From positions 1 to 64,000 of the forward strand of contig JAJYWB010000003.1 of NCBI GenBank assembly GCA_021791715.1: DNA of 64,000 nucleotides, written 5' to 3'. Position 1 is the stretch's first letter, and each line of letters begins with the position of its first letter. Source of the stretch: Planctomycetota bacterium (GTDB taxonomy: Bacteria > Planctomycetota > Planctomycetia > Isosphaerales > Isosphaeraceae). The position numbers were made by a program, and so were the translations under genes. The notes beneath the pieces were generated by a model, which ran no database searches, had not been told where the DNA came from, and saw only the letters and a list, made by a program, of their open reading frames with translations. This document shows positions 26,559-34,038 of the stretch, piece after piece.

Positions 26559-26579
26559 TCAGACGCGTCTCGCGTCTGA
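26559..26579. promoter_or_regulatory. Perfect interrupted palindrome, candidate TetR operator
   Basis: TCAGACGCG (26559-26567), TCT, CGCGTCTGA (26571-26579): a perfect 9-bp inverted repeat with a 3-nt centre, between tetR and the lipoprotein gene. No T-run follows, so it is a better operator than terminator candidate. It lies 44 nt before the lipoprotein start codon. Confidence 0.6.
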
Positions 26580-26622
26580 CCAGAGTCTGTACGCGCCTCG
26601 CAAAACGAAAGAGAGTTGAAAT

Positions 26623-26919
26623 ATGTTACGGTCAAAGATGTTTGCGTCGATGCTCTGCGCCATGGGTTTCCTCGCCGTTGGATGCGATTCCAGCGAGCCT
26701 TCGACGCCGCCGAAAGGCGAGACGGGGGGCGCCATGGAGAAAGGCAAGATGGACGGCGGTTCCATGGAGAAGGGCAAGATGGAAGGCGGGTCGATGGAGA
26801 AAGACAAGATGGACGGCGGGATGATGGAGAAGGGCAAGATGGACGGCGGTTCCATGGAGAAGGGCAAGATGGACGGCGGGATGATGGAGAAGGGCAAGAT
26901 GGAATCCATGCCTAAGTGA
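26623..26919 (+). CDS. Methionine-rich repeat lipoprotein (MxKDx/MrpX-like)
   Basis: 98 residues. MLRSKMFASMLCAMGFLAVGC is a lipoprotein signal with lipobox LAVGC, so C21 should be lipidated. The mature chain has six tandem 10-residue units of the type GGSMEKGKMD and ends MESMPK. I count 15 methionines in the 78 mature residues and no other obvious functional residue. The pattern resembles the 'pentapeptide MxKDx repeat' family and MrpX of Azospira suillum, a periplasmic methionine-rich peptide that absorbs hypochlorite and is repaired by YedY (MsrP). Here msrP and msrQ lie directly downstream, so I infer the same sacrificial role in a membrane-tethered form. At the DNA level the repeat is 30 bp, so unit number may vary. 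GAGAG lies just upstream of the ATG. Confidence 0.85.
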   Translation: MLRSKMFASMLCAMGFLAVGCDSSEPSTPPKGETGGAMEKGKMDGGSMEKGKMEGGSMEKDKMDGGMMEKGKMDGGSMEKGKMDGGMMEKGKMESMPK

Positions 26920-26950
26920 CCACGATCATTGAGATCGGGTCGTTGAGAAG

Positions 26951-26985
26951 TGGGGAGGCTCGAAGCTCCCCACGATTTCATCAAT
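26951..26985 (+). terminator. Hairpin between lipoprotein gene and msrP, terminator or attenuator
   Basis: Perfect 8-bp stem GTGGGGAG (26951-26958) / CTCCCCAC (26967-26974), 8-nt loop, then GATTTCATC. The U-tract is weak, so partial read-through is likely, which would give more lipoprotein mRNA than msrPQ mRNA. A second inverted repeat, ATCAGC/GCTGAT (27004-27021), follows. Confidence 0.55.
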
Positions 26986-27100
26986 CGTCCTGAATTGAAT
27001 TACATCAGCTGATCTGCTGATAAATTCATTTGATTATCAGTGCCGCGTCCCTGAGAAATCTTTCATTCTTGATCGACCAGAACCGAAGGGAGAGTTCCTG

Positions 27101-28087
27101 GTGAAGAATCCCGTTGATCCGATCCCTTCGAGCGAGATCACGCCCCTCTTGGCGTATCTCAACCGACGCAATTTTATCAACGCCGGGCTCGCGGCCGCGA
27201 GCCTGGTGACGACCGGCGCGTTGTACCGTCGACTCAATCGAACGGGTTCCGCCAAGGTCGAGACCGCCGTCCTCGAAGGGTTGAAGAAAACGACCAAGGG
27301 AGGGAGCGGCCTCGAGACCGGCTTCTCGGTCGACGAGCCCATGACTCCTCTAAGTAGTGTTAGCGCGTACAACAACTTTTATGAATTCACGACGGACAAA
27401 GAGGGAGTGGCGGCCGCGGCGACCGGTTTCGTGGTGAAGCCCTGGCAAGTTTCCGTCGAAGGACTCGTGCACAAGCCCAAAGTCTTTGATATCGACGATT
27501 TGATCAAAGCCTTCCCGCTGGAAGAGCGGGTGTATCGAATGCGTTGTGTCGAGGGATGGTCGATGGTCATCCCCTGGTCGGGCTTTCCGCTCGCCAAGCT
27601 AATCGAACGCGCCGAGCCGATGGGAGGCGCCGAATATGTCGCCTTCGAGACGCTATTCGATCCCTCGCGGATGCCTGGACAGAAATCACATGTGCTCGAT
27701 TGGCCATATGTGGAAGGGTTGAGGATCGACGAGGCCATGCATCCGCTGACCCTCCTCGCCGTCGGCCTTTATGGTCGGGAGCTGCCAGGGCAAAACGGCG
27801 CCCCGCTCCGGCTCGTCGTTCCGTGGAAGTACGGATTCAAGGGGATCAAGTCGATCGTGAAGATCAGCCTGGTTTCGATGCGTCCCCCGACGACCTGGAA
27901 CCTGAGCGCTCCAGGCGAGTACGGCTTTTACTCGAACGTCAACCCCCGGGTCGATCATCCGAGATGGAGTCAGGCGACCGAGCAACGCATTGGTGAATCG
28001 GGACGCCGGCCGACGTTGATGTTCAACGGATACGCCTCGCAGGTGGCCCATCTTTATACAGGCATGGATTTGCGAGTCAACTTCTGA
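27101..28087 (+). CDS. msrP: Periplasmic methionine sulfoxide reductase, molybdopterin subunit
   Basis: 328 residues, GTG start with AGGGAG upstream. A twin-arginine signal is visible: [23 protein letters not shown] (R22-R23), consistent with Tat export of a folded Mo enzyme. MsrP/YedY motifs follow: [35 protein letters not shown] with the molybdenum-ligand cysteine C149, [49 protein letters not shown], and the C-terminal [17 protein letters not shown]. The length is normal (about 330). It reduces methionine sulfoxide in envelope proteins. The msrQ fusion gene starts 13 nt later, so the pair is translationally close. Its neighbour upstream encodes a methionine-rich lipoprotein, the likely substrate. 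Confidence 0.95.
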   Translation: MKNPVDPIPSSEITPLLAYLNRRNFINAGLAAASLVTTGALYRRLNRTGSAKVETAVLEGLKKTTKGGSGLETGFSVDEPMTPLSSVSAYNNFYEFTTDKEGVAAAATGFVVKPWQVSVEGLVHKPKVFDIDDLIKAFPLEERVYRMRCVEGWSMVIPWSGFPLAKLIERAEPMGGAEYVAFETLFDPSRMPGQKSHVLDWPYVEGLRIDEAMHPLTLLAVGLYGRELPGQNGAPLRLVVPWKYGFKGIKSIVKISLVSMRPPTTWNLSAPGEYGFYSNVNPRVDHPRWSQATEQRIGESGRRPTLMFNGYASQVAHLYTGMDLRVNF

Positions 28088-28100
28088 GGGTCGCTCGACG

Positions 28101-29819
28101 ATGAAAGTAAGCCGATTCGCCAAATTCACGGTGGCGCTGAACTGCGCAGTGCCCGCGATCATCCTCGCCTGGGACGCCTTTCAGGGACGGCTCGGAGCGA
28201 ATCCGGTCAATTTCGCGATCCGTACGACCGGCATCCTCTCGCTGATCTTTCTTTGTCTGACGCTCCTGGTCACTCCGATTGTAAAGATCTCACGCCGGAG
28301 CGGGCTGAGCCAATTCCGTCGGCTTTTGGGGCTCTGCGCGTTCTATTACGCGTCCGCTCATTTCCTGATCTTCTTCGGGTTCGACCGCGGCGCGAAAGTC
28401 GGAGATACACTTTCCGAGATCTTCAAGCGTAAATACTTGATGGTCGGGATTCTCGCTCTCGGGCTGATGGTTCCCCTCGCCGTCACCTCGACCGATCGGA
28501 TGATCCGGAGAATCGGCGGCGCCCGCTGGAAGATGATCCATAGGGCAACATATATAATTGCAATCGCCGCCGTCCTTCATTTTTACATGCTCGTCAAGGC
28601 GGACATAACGCGGCCCGTCGCATTCGCGATCGTGGTCGGTCTCCTTCTCGGCTACCGTCTCGCCGCGCACTATCTGCGACTCCGCTCGGCGTATCGTCAA
28701 ATCCAGCTAAGTCCTCCCACGGTCGCGACCGCGACCGCGTCCGATTCGAGAGCGAAGCGATGGTCGGGCGCGTTGCGAGTCGCCCGGATCTTCCAGGAGA
28801 CGCCCGATGTCCGGACGTTCCGCCTCGTATCGGTGGATTCCACACGCTTGCCCTTCGATTTCTTGCCCGGGCAGTATCTCAATTTGTCGATCCAGGTCGA
28901 CGGCAAGCGTGTGAACCGTTCCTACACGATCGCCTCGTCGCCGTCGCGACAGGCCTACTGCGAGATCACCGTCAAGCGAGAGCCGATGGGCGTCTCGTCG
29001 CGTCACCTGCACGATACGGTCGTCGAAGGGGGGCTGATCGACGTCAAAGCCCCCGCGGGCCGATTCACCTTCACAGGGTCCGAGGACCACTCCATCGTCC
29101 TGATCGCCGGAGGTGTCGGTATCACTCCGATGATGTCCAAGATCCGCCATCTGACAGACATCGGCTGGGCCGGCCCGATCGACCTGATTTTCGCGGTCAA
29201 GGAGCGAATCGACATCATTTTTCACGACGAATTGGATTACCTCCAACGACGACACCCGAACTTTCGAGCGACGGTAACCCTCAGCAGAACCCAAGATTCG
29301 GATTGGCGAGGGGAGCGAGGACGGATCTCCTCGGAACTCCTGTGTCGAGTCGTCGACAAAATCGCCGAACGACGCGTCCATCTATGTGGTCCGGTGGAAA
29401 TGATGGATTCGACCGTCGCGATTCTCAAAAGCTTGGGCGTGCCCGAAAATCAGATCCACCTCGAATCGTTTGTTCGTCCGAAACCGGTTGAAACCAATGG
29501 ATTCACGACACATGAACGAGAAGAGAAAGATCCGTTGGAATTCGACGAGGTCGACGGAGAGGCTTCGGTCACGTTCGCCAGGTCGGGCAAATCGAAGCCG
29601 ATGGATTCCGCGCAGACGATCCTCGAAGCCTCGGAAGAGCTGAAAGTCAATCTCCCATACGATTGCCGTTCGGGCGTCTGCGGCGAGTGCAAGGTGAAGC
29701 TGCTTTCCGGCAGGGTCGTCATGGAGGTTGAAGACGCTCTCGACTTCTCCGATCGGAAAAGCCGGATGATCCTGAGTTGCCAGGCGCGATGCCTCGGGCC
29801 CGTTATTCTTGACGCGTGA
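28101..29819 (+). CDS. msrQ: MsrQ haem membrane subunit fused to FAD/NAD(P)H reductase and 2Fe-2S ferredoxin
   Basis: 572 residues, against about 200 for MsrQ alone. Residues 1-200 are an MsrQ/YedZ ferric-reductase-like domain with five or six membrane helices and candidate haem histidines H87 (SAHFL), H147 (MIHRATY) and H160 (VLHFY). Residues 222-460 are a ferredoxin-NADP reductase module: FAD motif RSYT (273-276), GGVGITPMM (337-345), HLCGP near the NAD(P)H site. Residues 485-572 are a plant-type 2Fe-2S domain with C522, C527, C530 and C560. In Escherichia coli MsrQ gets electrons from a separate flavin reductase; here the whole chain NAD(P)H-FAD/2Fe-2S-haem-MsrP is covalently linked. The reading frame is uninterrupted. 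Confidence 0.93.
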   Translation: MKVSRFAKFTVALNCAVPAIILAWDAFQGRLGANPVNFAIRTTGILSLIFLCLTLLVTPIVKISRRSGLSQFRRLLGLCAFYYASAHFLIFFGFDRGAKVGDTLSEIFKRKYLMVGILALGLMVPLAVTSTDRMIRRIGGARWKMIHRATYIIAIAAVLHFYMLVKADITRPVAFAIVVGLLLGYRLAAHYLRLRSAYRQIQLSPPTVATATASDSRAKRWSGALRVARIFQETPDVRTFRLVSVDSTRLPFDFLPGQYLNLSIQVDGKRVNRSYTIASSPSRQAYCEITVKREPMGVSSRHLHDTVVEGGLIDVKAPAGRFTFTGSEDHSIVLIAGGVGITPMMSKIRHLTDIGWAGPIDLIFAVKERIDIIFHDELDYLQRRHPNFRATVTLSRTQDSDWRGERGRISSELLCRVVDKIAERRVHLCGPVEMMDSTVAILKSLGVPENQIHLESFVRPKPVETNGFTTHEREEKDPLEFDEVDGEASVTFARSGKSKPMDSAQTILEASEELKVNLPYDCRSGVCGECKVKLLSGRVVMEVEDALDFSDRKSRMILSCQARCLGPVILDA

Positions 29820-29856
29820 ACAATCCAGAACTTCATCTTTGATAAGGAGTAGCGAC

Positions 29857-30414
29857 ATGACATTTCGATCGATCCATTTTCTCGCTCCGGCGCTCGTTTG
29901 TTTTCTCGGCGTCGGCGCATCGGCCGTCGACGACAATCGCCCTTTGCGTGTCAAGAACGCTCCCGAGTTCGACGGGGTGACTCGCTGGATCAATTCCAAA
30001 CCTCTCACATTCAAAGGGCTGAGGGGAAAGGTCGTCGTCGTCCATTTCTGGACGAACGGCTGCTATAACTGCATGAACAACTACGAACATTATCGCGCCT
30101 GGCAAGAACGCTACGCCGGCAAGGACGTGGTGATCATCGGCGTCCATACCCCCGAGACCGCCTCCGAGCACGATGTCGCCCGGATCAAAAAACAGGCGGA
30201 AAAGCACAAGTTGAAGTTCCCGATCGCCGTCGATAACGAGACGAAGATCTGGGAGGCGTGGAAGAATCGGGTCTGGCCGACCGTCTACGTCGTCGATCGC
30301 CAGGGCGTCGTTCGTTACGGCTGGGAAGGGGAACTCAACTACAAAGATCAGAAAGGCGAGGAGATCGTTCGCAAACTGATCGATTCGCTGCTCGCCGAAA
30401 AGTCCGCGAAGTAA
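29857..30414 (+). CDS. Exported thioredoxin-fold protein (TlpA/DipZ-like)
   Basis: 185 residues from the ATG at 29857 with AAGGAG upstream. A signal peptide (FLAPALVCFLGVGASA) is followed by a redoxin domain: LRGKVVVVHFWTNGCYNCMNNYEHYRAW, with active-site pair C69-C72 (CYNC), then VIIGVHTPE, FPIAVDNETKIWEAWKNRVWPTVYVVDRQGVVRYGWEGE, containing the cis-proline (WPT). The CYNC dipeptide and FWTNGC context resemble the C-terminal domain of DipZ-like proteins. It lies 37 nt after the msrQ fusion and probably shares its transcript. A role in periplasmic thiol repair beside methionine repair is a reasonable inference. Confidence 0.88.
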   Translation: MTFRSIHFLAPALVCFLGVGASAVDDNRPLRVKNAPEFDGVTRWINSKPLTFKGLRGKVVVVHFWTNGCYNCMNNYEHYRAWQERYAGKDVVIIGVHTPETASEHDVARIKKQAEKHKLKFPIAVDNETKIWEAWKNRVWPTVYVVDRQGVVRYGWEGELNYKDQKGEEIVRKLIDSLLAEKSAK

Positions 30415-30776
30415 ACGCGCCGAAACAAAGCCGTCGTCCAATCTCGGATGTTTTCGCGGGCGATTCGTCGGCATTATCATCAAATTATGATCATCATTAC
30501 AATTTAGCGATCGCGGATGAATTTCGCCGTCGATCCACGATCGAAAACGTCCGGCGATCCTCGGGCGCTCGCGATCGCTCGGGTTTCTCGGCCGCGGCGA
30601 TCCGGGCTCTCGGCGCCTGGACCGCGGCGTCAGGGTCGATCGGCAAGGTCAAGAGTTTTAAAAATTCGTTGATCGTTGAATCGGTACACCATCGCATTGG
30701 ACACGCGAAATCGGCCGCCTTCGAGGCGCCGACGTGAACAATCGATGAATGTGATTCGGAAAAAGGAGTGTTCGTC
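30415..30776. other. Intergenic region inside the accessory block
   Basis: About 360 bp. No gene or strong hairpin was seen. It probably separates two transcription units: tetR-to-thioredoxin and the following membrane protein/SDR/hydrolase group. AAAAGGAG at about 30761-30768 is the ribosome-binding site of the ATG at 30777. Confidence 0.4.
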
Positions 30777-31286
30777 ATGTCAGATCAGAATATATCCGTG
30801 TCGACTCGGGTTGAAGTCGGCGCGAGCCCGAACGAAGCGATTCGACCGCTAATCAAGGCGGCGGCTTACGGGGGATTGGCGAGCGGAGTGCTCGACGCCC
30901 TCAACGGCGTCGTGGCTTTCTACGCGATCCTCGGCCTCAACCCGATTCAGGTGCTCCAGTTTATCGCGAGCGGCGCACTCGGCAAAAAAGCGTTCGAGGG
31001 GGGCTTGGGCTCGGCGACCCTGGGGGTGATCTTTCATTTCTTGATCGCATTTGTGGCGGCGGGCGTTTACGCGTTCGCCGCGAAGAACCTCCGATTGCTT
31101 CGATCTCAATGGGTCGCCGCGGGTCTAATCTACGGCGCGTGGGTTTGGGTGTTCATGAACTTCGGCGTCCTTCCGTTCTCGTCGGTCGACGCGCCGGCTC
31201 TCACGGTCTCTCTCGTCCTCAACGGTGTCATCGGCCATGCGCTCTTCGTCGGGCTGCCGATCGCGTACTTCTCGCGTCGGCTTTGA
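30777..31286 (+). CDS. Four-helix membrane protein, unknown (YagU/DUF1440-like appearance)
   Basis: 169 residues from the ATG at 30777 (AAGGAG upstream). After a polar N-terminus of about 25 residues there are four hydrophobic segments: AAAYGGLASGVLDALNGVVAFYAIL, LGVIFHFLIAFVAAGVYAFAA, WVAAGLIYGAWVWVFMNFGVL and LVLNGVIGHALFVGLPIAYF. The order 'G..a...D...' in helix 1 and 'GxxxH...a' in the last helix is reminiscent of small YagU/DUF1440-like inner-membrane proteins, but this is only an impression. It is followed 31 nt later by the SDR gene. No catalytic residues are evident; function unknown. Confidence 0.75.
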   Translation: MSDQNISVSTRVEVGASPNEAIRPLIKAAAYGGLASGVLDALNGVVAFYAILGLNPIQVLQFIASGALGKKAFEGGLGSATLGVIFHFLIAFVAAGVYAFAAKNLRLLRSQWVAAGLIYGAWVWVFMNFGVLPFSSVDAPALTVSLVLNGVIGHALFVGLPIAYFSRRL

Positions 31287-31317
31287 TCTCGGACTTCATG
31301 AGATGGAGAGATCAGCC

Positions 31318-32109
31318 GTGAAGAAAAATCAAGACATGTGGAAAAATAAGCGCGTGTTGATCACCGGATCGGGCCGGGGGATCGGAAAAGGAATCGCGCG
31401 GATCTTCTTGGAGGGAGGCGCGTCCGTCCTCCTCGTCGCGAGGACGTTGTCTGAACTCGAAGCCGCCAGGGACGAGTTCTCACATCTATCGGGTCGCGTG
31501 GAACTGACGGCCACCGATCTTCTCATGGCCGATTCCGCGTCGAACGTCGTCGAGCGAGCCCGTCGATACTTTGGCGGGCTCGATATCCTCGTGACAAACG
31601 CCGGAGCCGCCGCTCAGGGAGGGTTCCTTGAACTTCCCGACGAGTCCTGGCCCGAGGGATTCGGGCTGAAGATGTTCGCCAACCTTCGGGCGATCAAATC
31701 GGCCTGGCCGCTCCTGAAAGCGTCGGCGGGCAGTCTGGTGATGATCGGAGGGGGGACCGCGCGAACCCCGGAGCGTCATTTGTCGTTGGTGTCGGCCGTC
31801 AACGCGGGTCAGGCGGCGCTCGCCAAAAGCGTCGCCGAACAGGGCTACATCGACGGTGTTCAGGTCAACCTCATCCAGCCGGGCACGATCCGTACCTCGC
31901 GCAGGGACCGGTTGATGCGGAAACAGGCCGAACAAGAAGGAGTCGAATATGTCGATTATCTCGGCCTACTCGTCTCTCGATTGCGAATCGCTCGACTGGG
32001 CGAGCCTTCCGACGTGGCCAACGTCGTGGAATTCCTCTGCCGCCCCGAATCTCGCTGGCTTCATGGGCTCGTCATCGACGTCGACGGCGGACAGAACAAG
32101 TCGTTGTAA
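31318..32109 (+). CDS. Short-chain dehydrogenase/reductase-like protein lacking the YxxxK motif
   Basis: 263 residues from the GTG at 31318, which has GGAGAG 8 nt upstream; ATGs at 31303 and 31336 are alternatives. The Rossmann part is intact: VLITGSGRGIGKGIA (TGxxxGxG at 16-23), D in TATDLL, and NAG at 94-96. Where active SDRs have a catalytic Ser and YxxxK, this protein reads MIGGGTAR and LVSAVNAGQAAL, that is V158 and N162 in place of Tyr and Lys. The later PGTIRT and C-terminal VIDVDGGQ are normal. It can probably still bind NAD(P)H, but classical SDR catalysis is doubtful. It sits between the membrane protein and the hydrolase genes. Confidence 0.85.
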   Translation: MKKNQDMWKNKRVLITGSGRGIGKGIARIFLEGGASVLLVARTLSELEAARDEFSHLSGRVELTATDLLMADSASNVVERARRYFGGLDILVTNAGAAAQGGFLELPDESWPEGFGLKMFANLRAIKSAWPLLKASAGSLVMIGGGTARTPERHLSLVSAVNAGQAALAKSVAEQGYIDGVQVNLIQPGTIRTSRRDRLMRKQAEQEGVEYVDYLGLLVSRLRIARLGEPSDVANVVEFLCRPESRWLHGLVIDVDGGQNKSL

Positions 32110-32142
32110 GAAACCGCTTCTATTTTAGAAAGGAATGCATTG

Positions 32143-33414
32143 ATGAACAGCAATACCAGAACGGTCGAATGTTTCTACGAACAAGTTCGCCGGGGCGATT
32201 TCGCCCTGGCCACTGAGGTTTTCTCCGACGATCTCACCTGGGTTGAGCCGCCGTTTCCCGGCCATCCCGGGGGCGTCTATCATGGAAAATCGAAGATTCT
32301 CGAGCACGTTTTTGGACCGTTCATCTCCACCTGGAGCGATCTGACGGTCTCGCCCGATCGCTTGATCGACGGCGGCGCCGAAGTCGTCGTTCTCGGTCGC
32401 TATGCCGGCAAGCACCGCGACACCGGCCGACCTTTCGAAGCCAGGTTCTCCCACGCCTGGACGATCAGGAACGGCAAGGCGACTCGGTTCGAAATGCTCG
32501 CCGACACCATCCAATTCTTCAGGACGGTGGCGCCGCAAGCGACCGGCGAGGTCGCCGTCGTCGGCAAGACGATCGAGGTCGAAGGAGTCGAGATTTTCTA
32601 TCGAGAGGCCGGCCCGCTCGGCGCCCCGAGTCTCCTTCTGCTCCATGGATTTCCGTCGTCTTCACACATGTACCGCGATCTCATCCCCGAGTTGGCCGAT
32701 CAATTCCATGTCGTCGCTCCGGATTATCCAGGTTTCGGTTTGAGCGGCATGCCCGATCTCGCCGAATTCTCATATACTTTTGATCAATTTGCGAAGATCA
32801 TTACCCGTTGGACGGAAGCGATCGGTCTTTCTCGATACACGCTCTATATGCAAGATTACGGAGCGCCCGTCGGCTTCCGGCTCGCGACGGCTCATCCCGA
32901 TCGCGTGGAAGGGCTCGTGATCCAAAACGGAAACGCATATACCGAAGGGCTCGGTGAGAGCCTCGCCCCCTTGATCGACTACATGACCACTCCGAACCAG
33001 GAGACCGAGGCTTCTGTTCGTGCGTTGTTCGCGGTCGCGACCACTCGGTTCCAATACCTCCAAGGCGTCCGGCGGCCGTCGGAGATCGGGCCCGAAAATT
33101 GGATCTACGACCAGTATTTCCTCGACCGCCCTGGCGCCGACCAGGTCCAGCTCGCCCTTTTCCGCGACTACAAGACGAATCTACCATTGTACCCGACATG
33201 GCAGCGATATCTGCGGACGCACCGGCCGCCGACACTCGTCGCCTGGGGAAAGAACGATCCATTCTTCACGTCGGCCGGGGCGAAGCCGTTTCTGAGAGAC
33301 GTTCCGGATGCGGAAATCCATCTGCTTGACACGGGTCACTTCGCGCTCGCCGACCACGCCGTCGAGATCGCGGGGCTGATTCGGTCGTTCCTGACCAGGA
33401 ATCGTTCCAGGTAA
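32143..33414 (+). CDS. NTF2/SnoaL-like domain fused to alpha/beta hydrolase (epoxide hydrolase/dehalogenase type)
   Basis: 423 residues from the ATG at 32143 (AGGAA upstream). Residues 1-130 form a SnoaL/NTF2-like cone: VECFYEQVRRGDFALATEVFSDDLTWVEPP, HGKSKILEHVF, FEARFSHAWTIRNGKATRFEMLAD. Residues 140-420 form an alpha/beta hydrolase: oxyanion LLLHGFPSS, PDYPGFG, nucleophile elbow MQDYGAP with Asp (about D238) instead of Ser, VAWGKNDPFF with the acid, and GHFAL with the catalytic His. An Asp nucleophile points to epoxide hydrolase or haloalkane dehalogenase chemistry. The NTF2 domain may act as a second small-molecule pocket. It is the last gene of the block and is followed by a GC-rich hairpin. 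Confidence 0.88.
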   Translation: MNSNTRTVECFYEQVRRGDFALATEVFSDDLTWVEPPFPGHPGGVYHGKSKILEHVFGPFISTWSDLTVSPDRLIDGGAEVVVLGRYAGKHRDTGRPFEARFSHAWTIRNGKATRFEMLADTIQFFRTVAPQATGEVAVVGKTIEVEGVEIFYREAGPLGAPSLLLLHGFPSSSHMYRDLIPELADQFHVVAPDYPGFGLSGMPDLAEFSYTFDQFAKIITRWTEAIGLSRYTLYMQDYGAPVGFRLATAHPDRVEGLVIQNGNAYTEGLGESLAPLIDYMTTPNQETEASVRALFAVATTRFQYLQGVRRPSEIGPENWIYDQYFLDRPGADQVQLALFRDYKTNLPLYPTWQRYLRTHRPPTLVAWGKNDPFFTSAGAKPFLRDVPDAEIHLLDTGHFALADHAVEIAGLIRSFLTRNRSR

Positions 33415-33426
33415 TCGACGGACCCG

Positions 33427-33456
33427 CCCGGGGGCCACACGGTCCCCGGGTGTTTC
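33427..33456 (+). terminator. GC-rich hairpin after the hydrolase gene
   Basis: CCCGGGG (33427-33433) / CCCCGGG (33444-33450), 10-nt loop, followed by TGTTTC. It lies 13 nt after the stop codon. The U-tract is short. Confidence 0.6.
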
Positions 33457-33722
33457 AAGCAAAAGATTGTGATCAAGCGACAACCTCGAGCGTCCGAAGC
33501 GCGCCCATAAAGTTGAAAAAAATAAAGTGTTTATTCGTAAGTCAACTTATTAGTGGATTCCGTTATTGTTCTCGCGTCTTAGCTCGAACTTATTAGATTT
33601 AAATATGAAAAGATCAAAGTAAATTCACCCGCGATTGTTCACATCATCCGGGATTCTAGCCGGCCCCCTTGAAGCGCCGGCGGATCCGATTCGGCGCCGT
33701 TTTCCGCGCCTCTATCAAGAAT

Positions 33723-33758
33723 CACGCCGACCCGGAAAGTTATGCACGGAATTTTCGA
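33723..33758. repeat. 36-nt direct repeat, right border of the accessory block
   Basis: Identical to 25475-25510 over 36 nt and in the same orientation. It lies 280 nt before cas1, so it marks the junction between the msrPQ block and the CRISPR-Cas locus. Confidence 0.85.
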
Positions 33759-34038
33759 ATCGTTTTCGATCTTCATCGAATCTTCATCGTTCGCCAAAAC
33801 CAGACGATAAGGGCGAGATTCATCCGTTCCGATGCAACCAAATTCACCCACGCATCATTCCCTACGCCCATTGACTGGACGAATCGTCACCGTTATGTTG
33901 AGATCGATTCGGGTCGAATTCTCCTCGCGCTCGTTCGCGACGTACCTTTGCAACAATCGCCTTCGCTTCGATACGTGATCGATACGCCGACTTGATCAGT
34001 CCGTCTTGTCGGCTTCCGTTCCGTCATGAAAGCGCGCC

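Larger units (their letters stand above)
33415..34038. other. Intergenic region between accessory block and cas genes
   Basis: About 620 bp holding the terminator at 33427-33454, an AT-rich stretch (33500-33625), and the second 36-nt repeat at 33723-33758. The cas promoter is probably in or after the AT-rich part, but no clear -35/-10 pair could be fixed. Short frames here have no gene-like features. Confidence 0.45.

Noticed and set aside
26616-26915. Alternative frame across the lipoprotein gene (GEGQDGRR repeats)
   Set aside because: The repeat is 30 bp, so all phases stay open; only the chosen frame has a lipoprotein signal peptide and lipobox.
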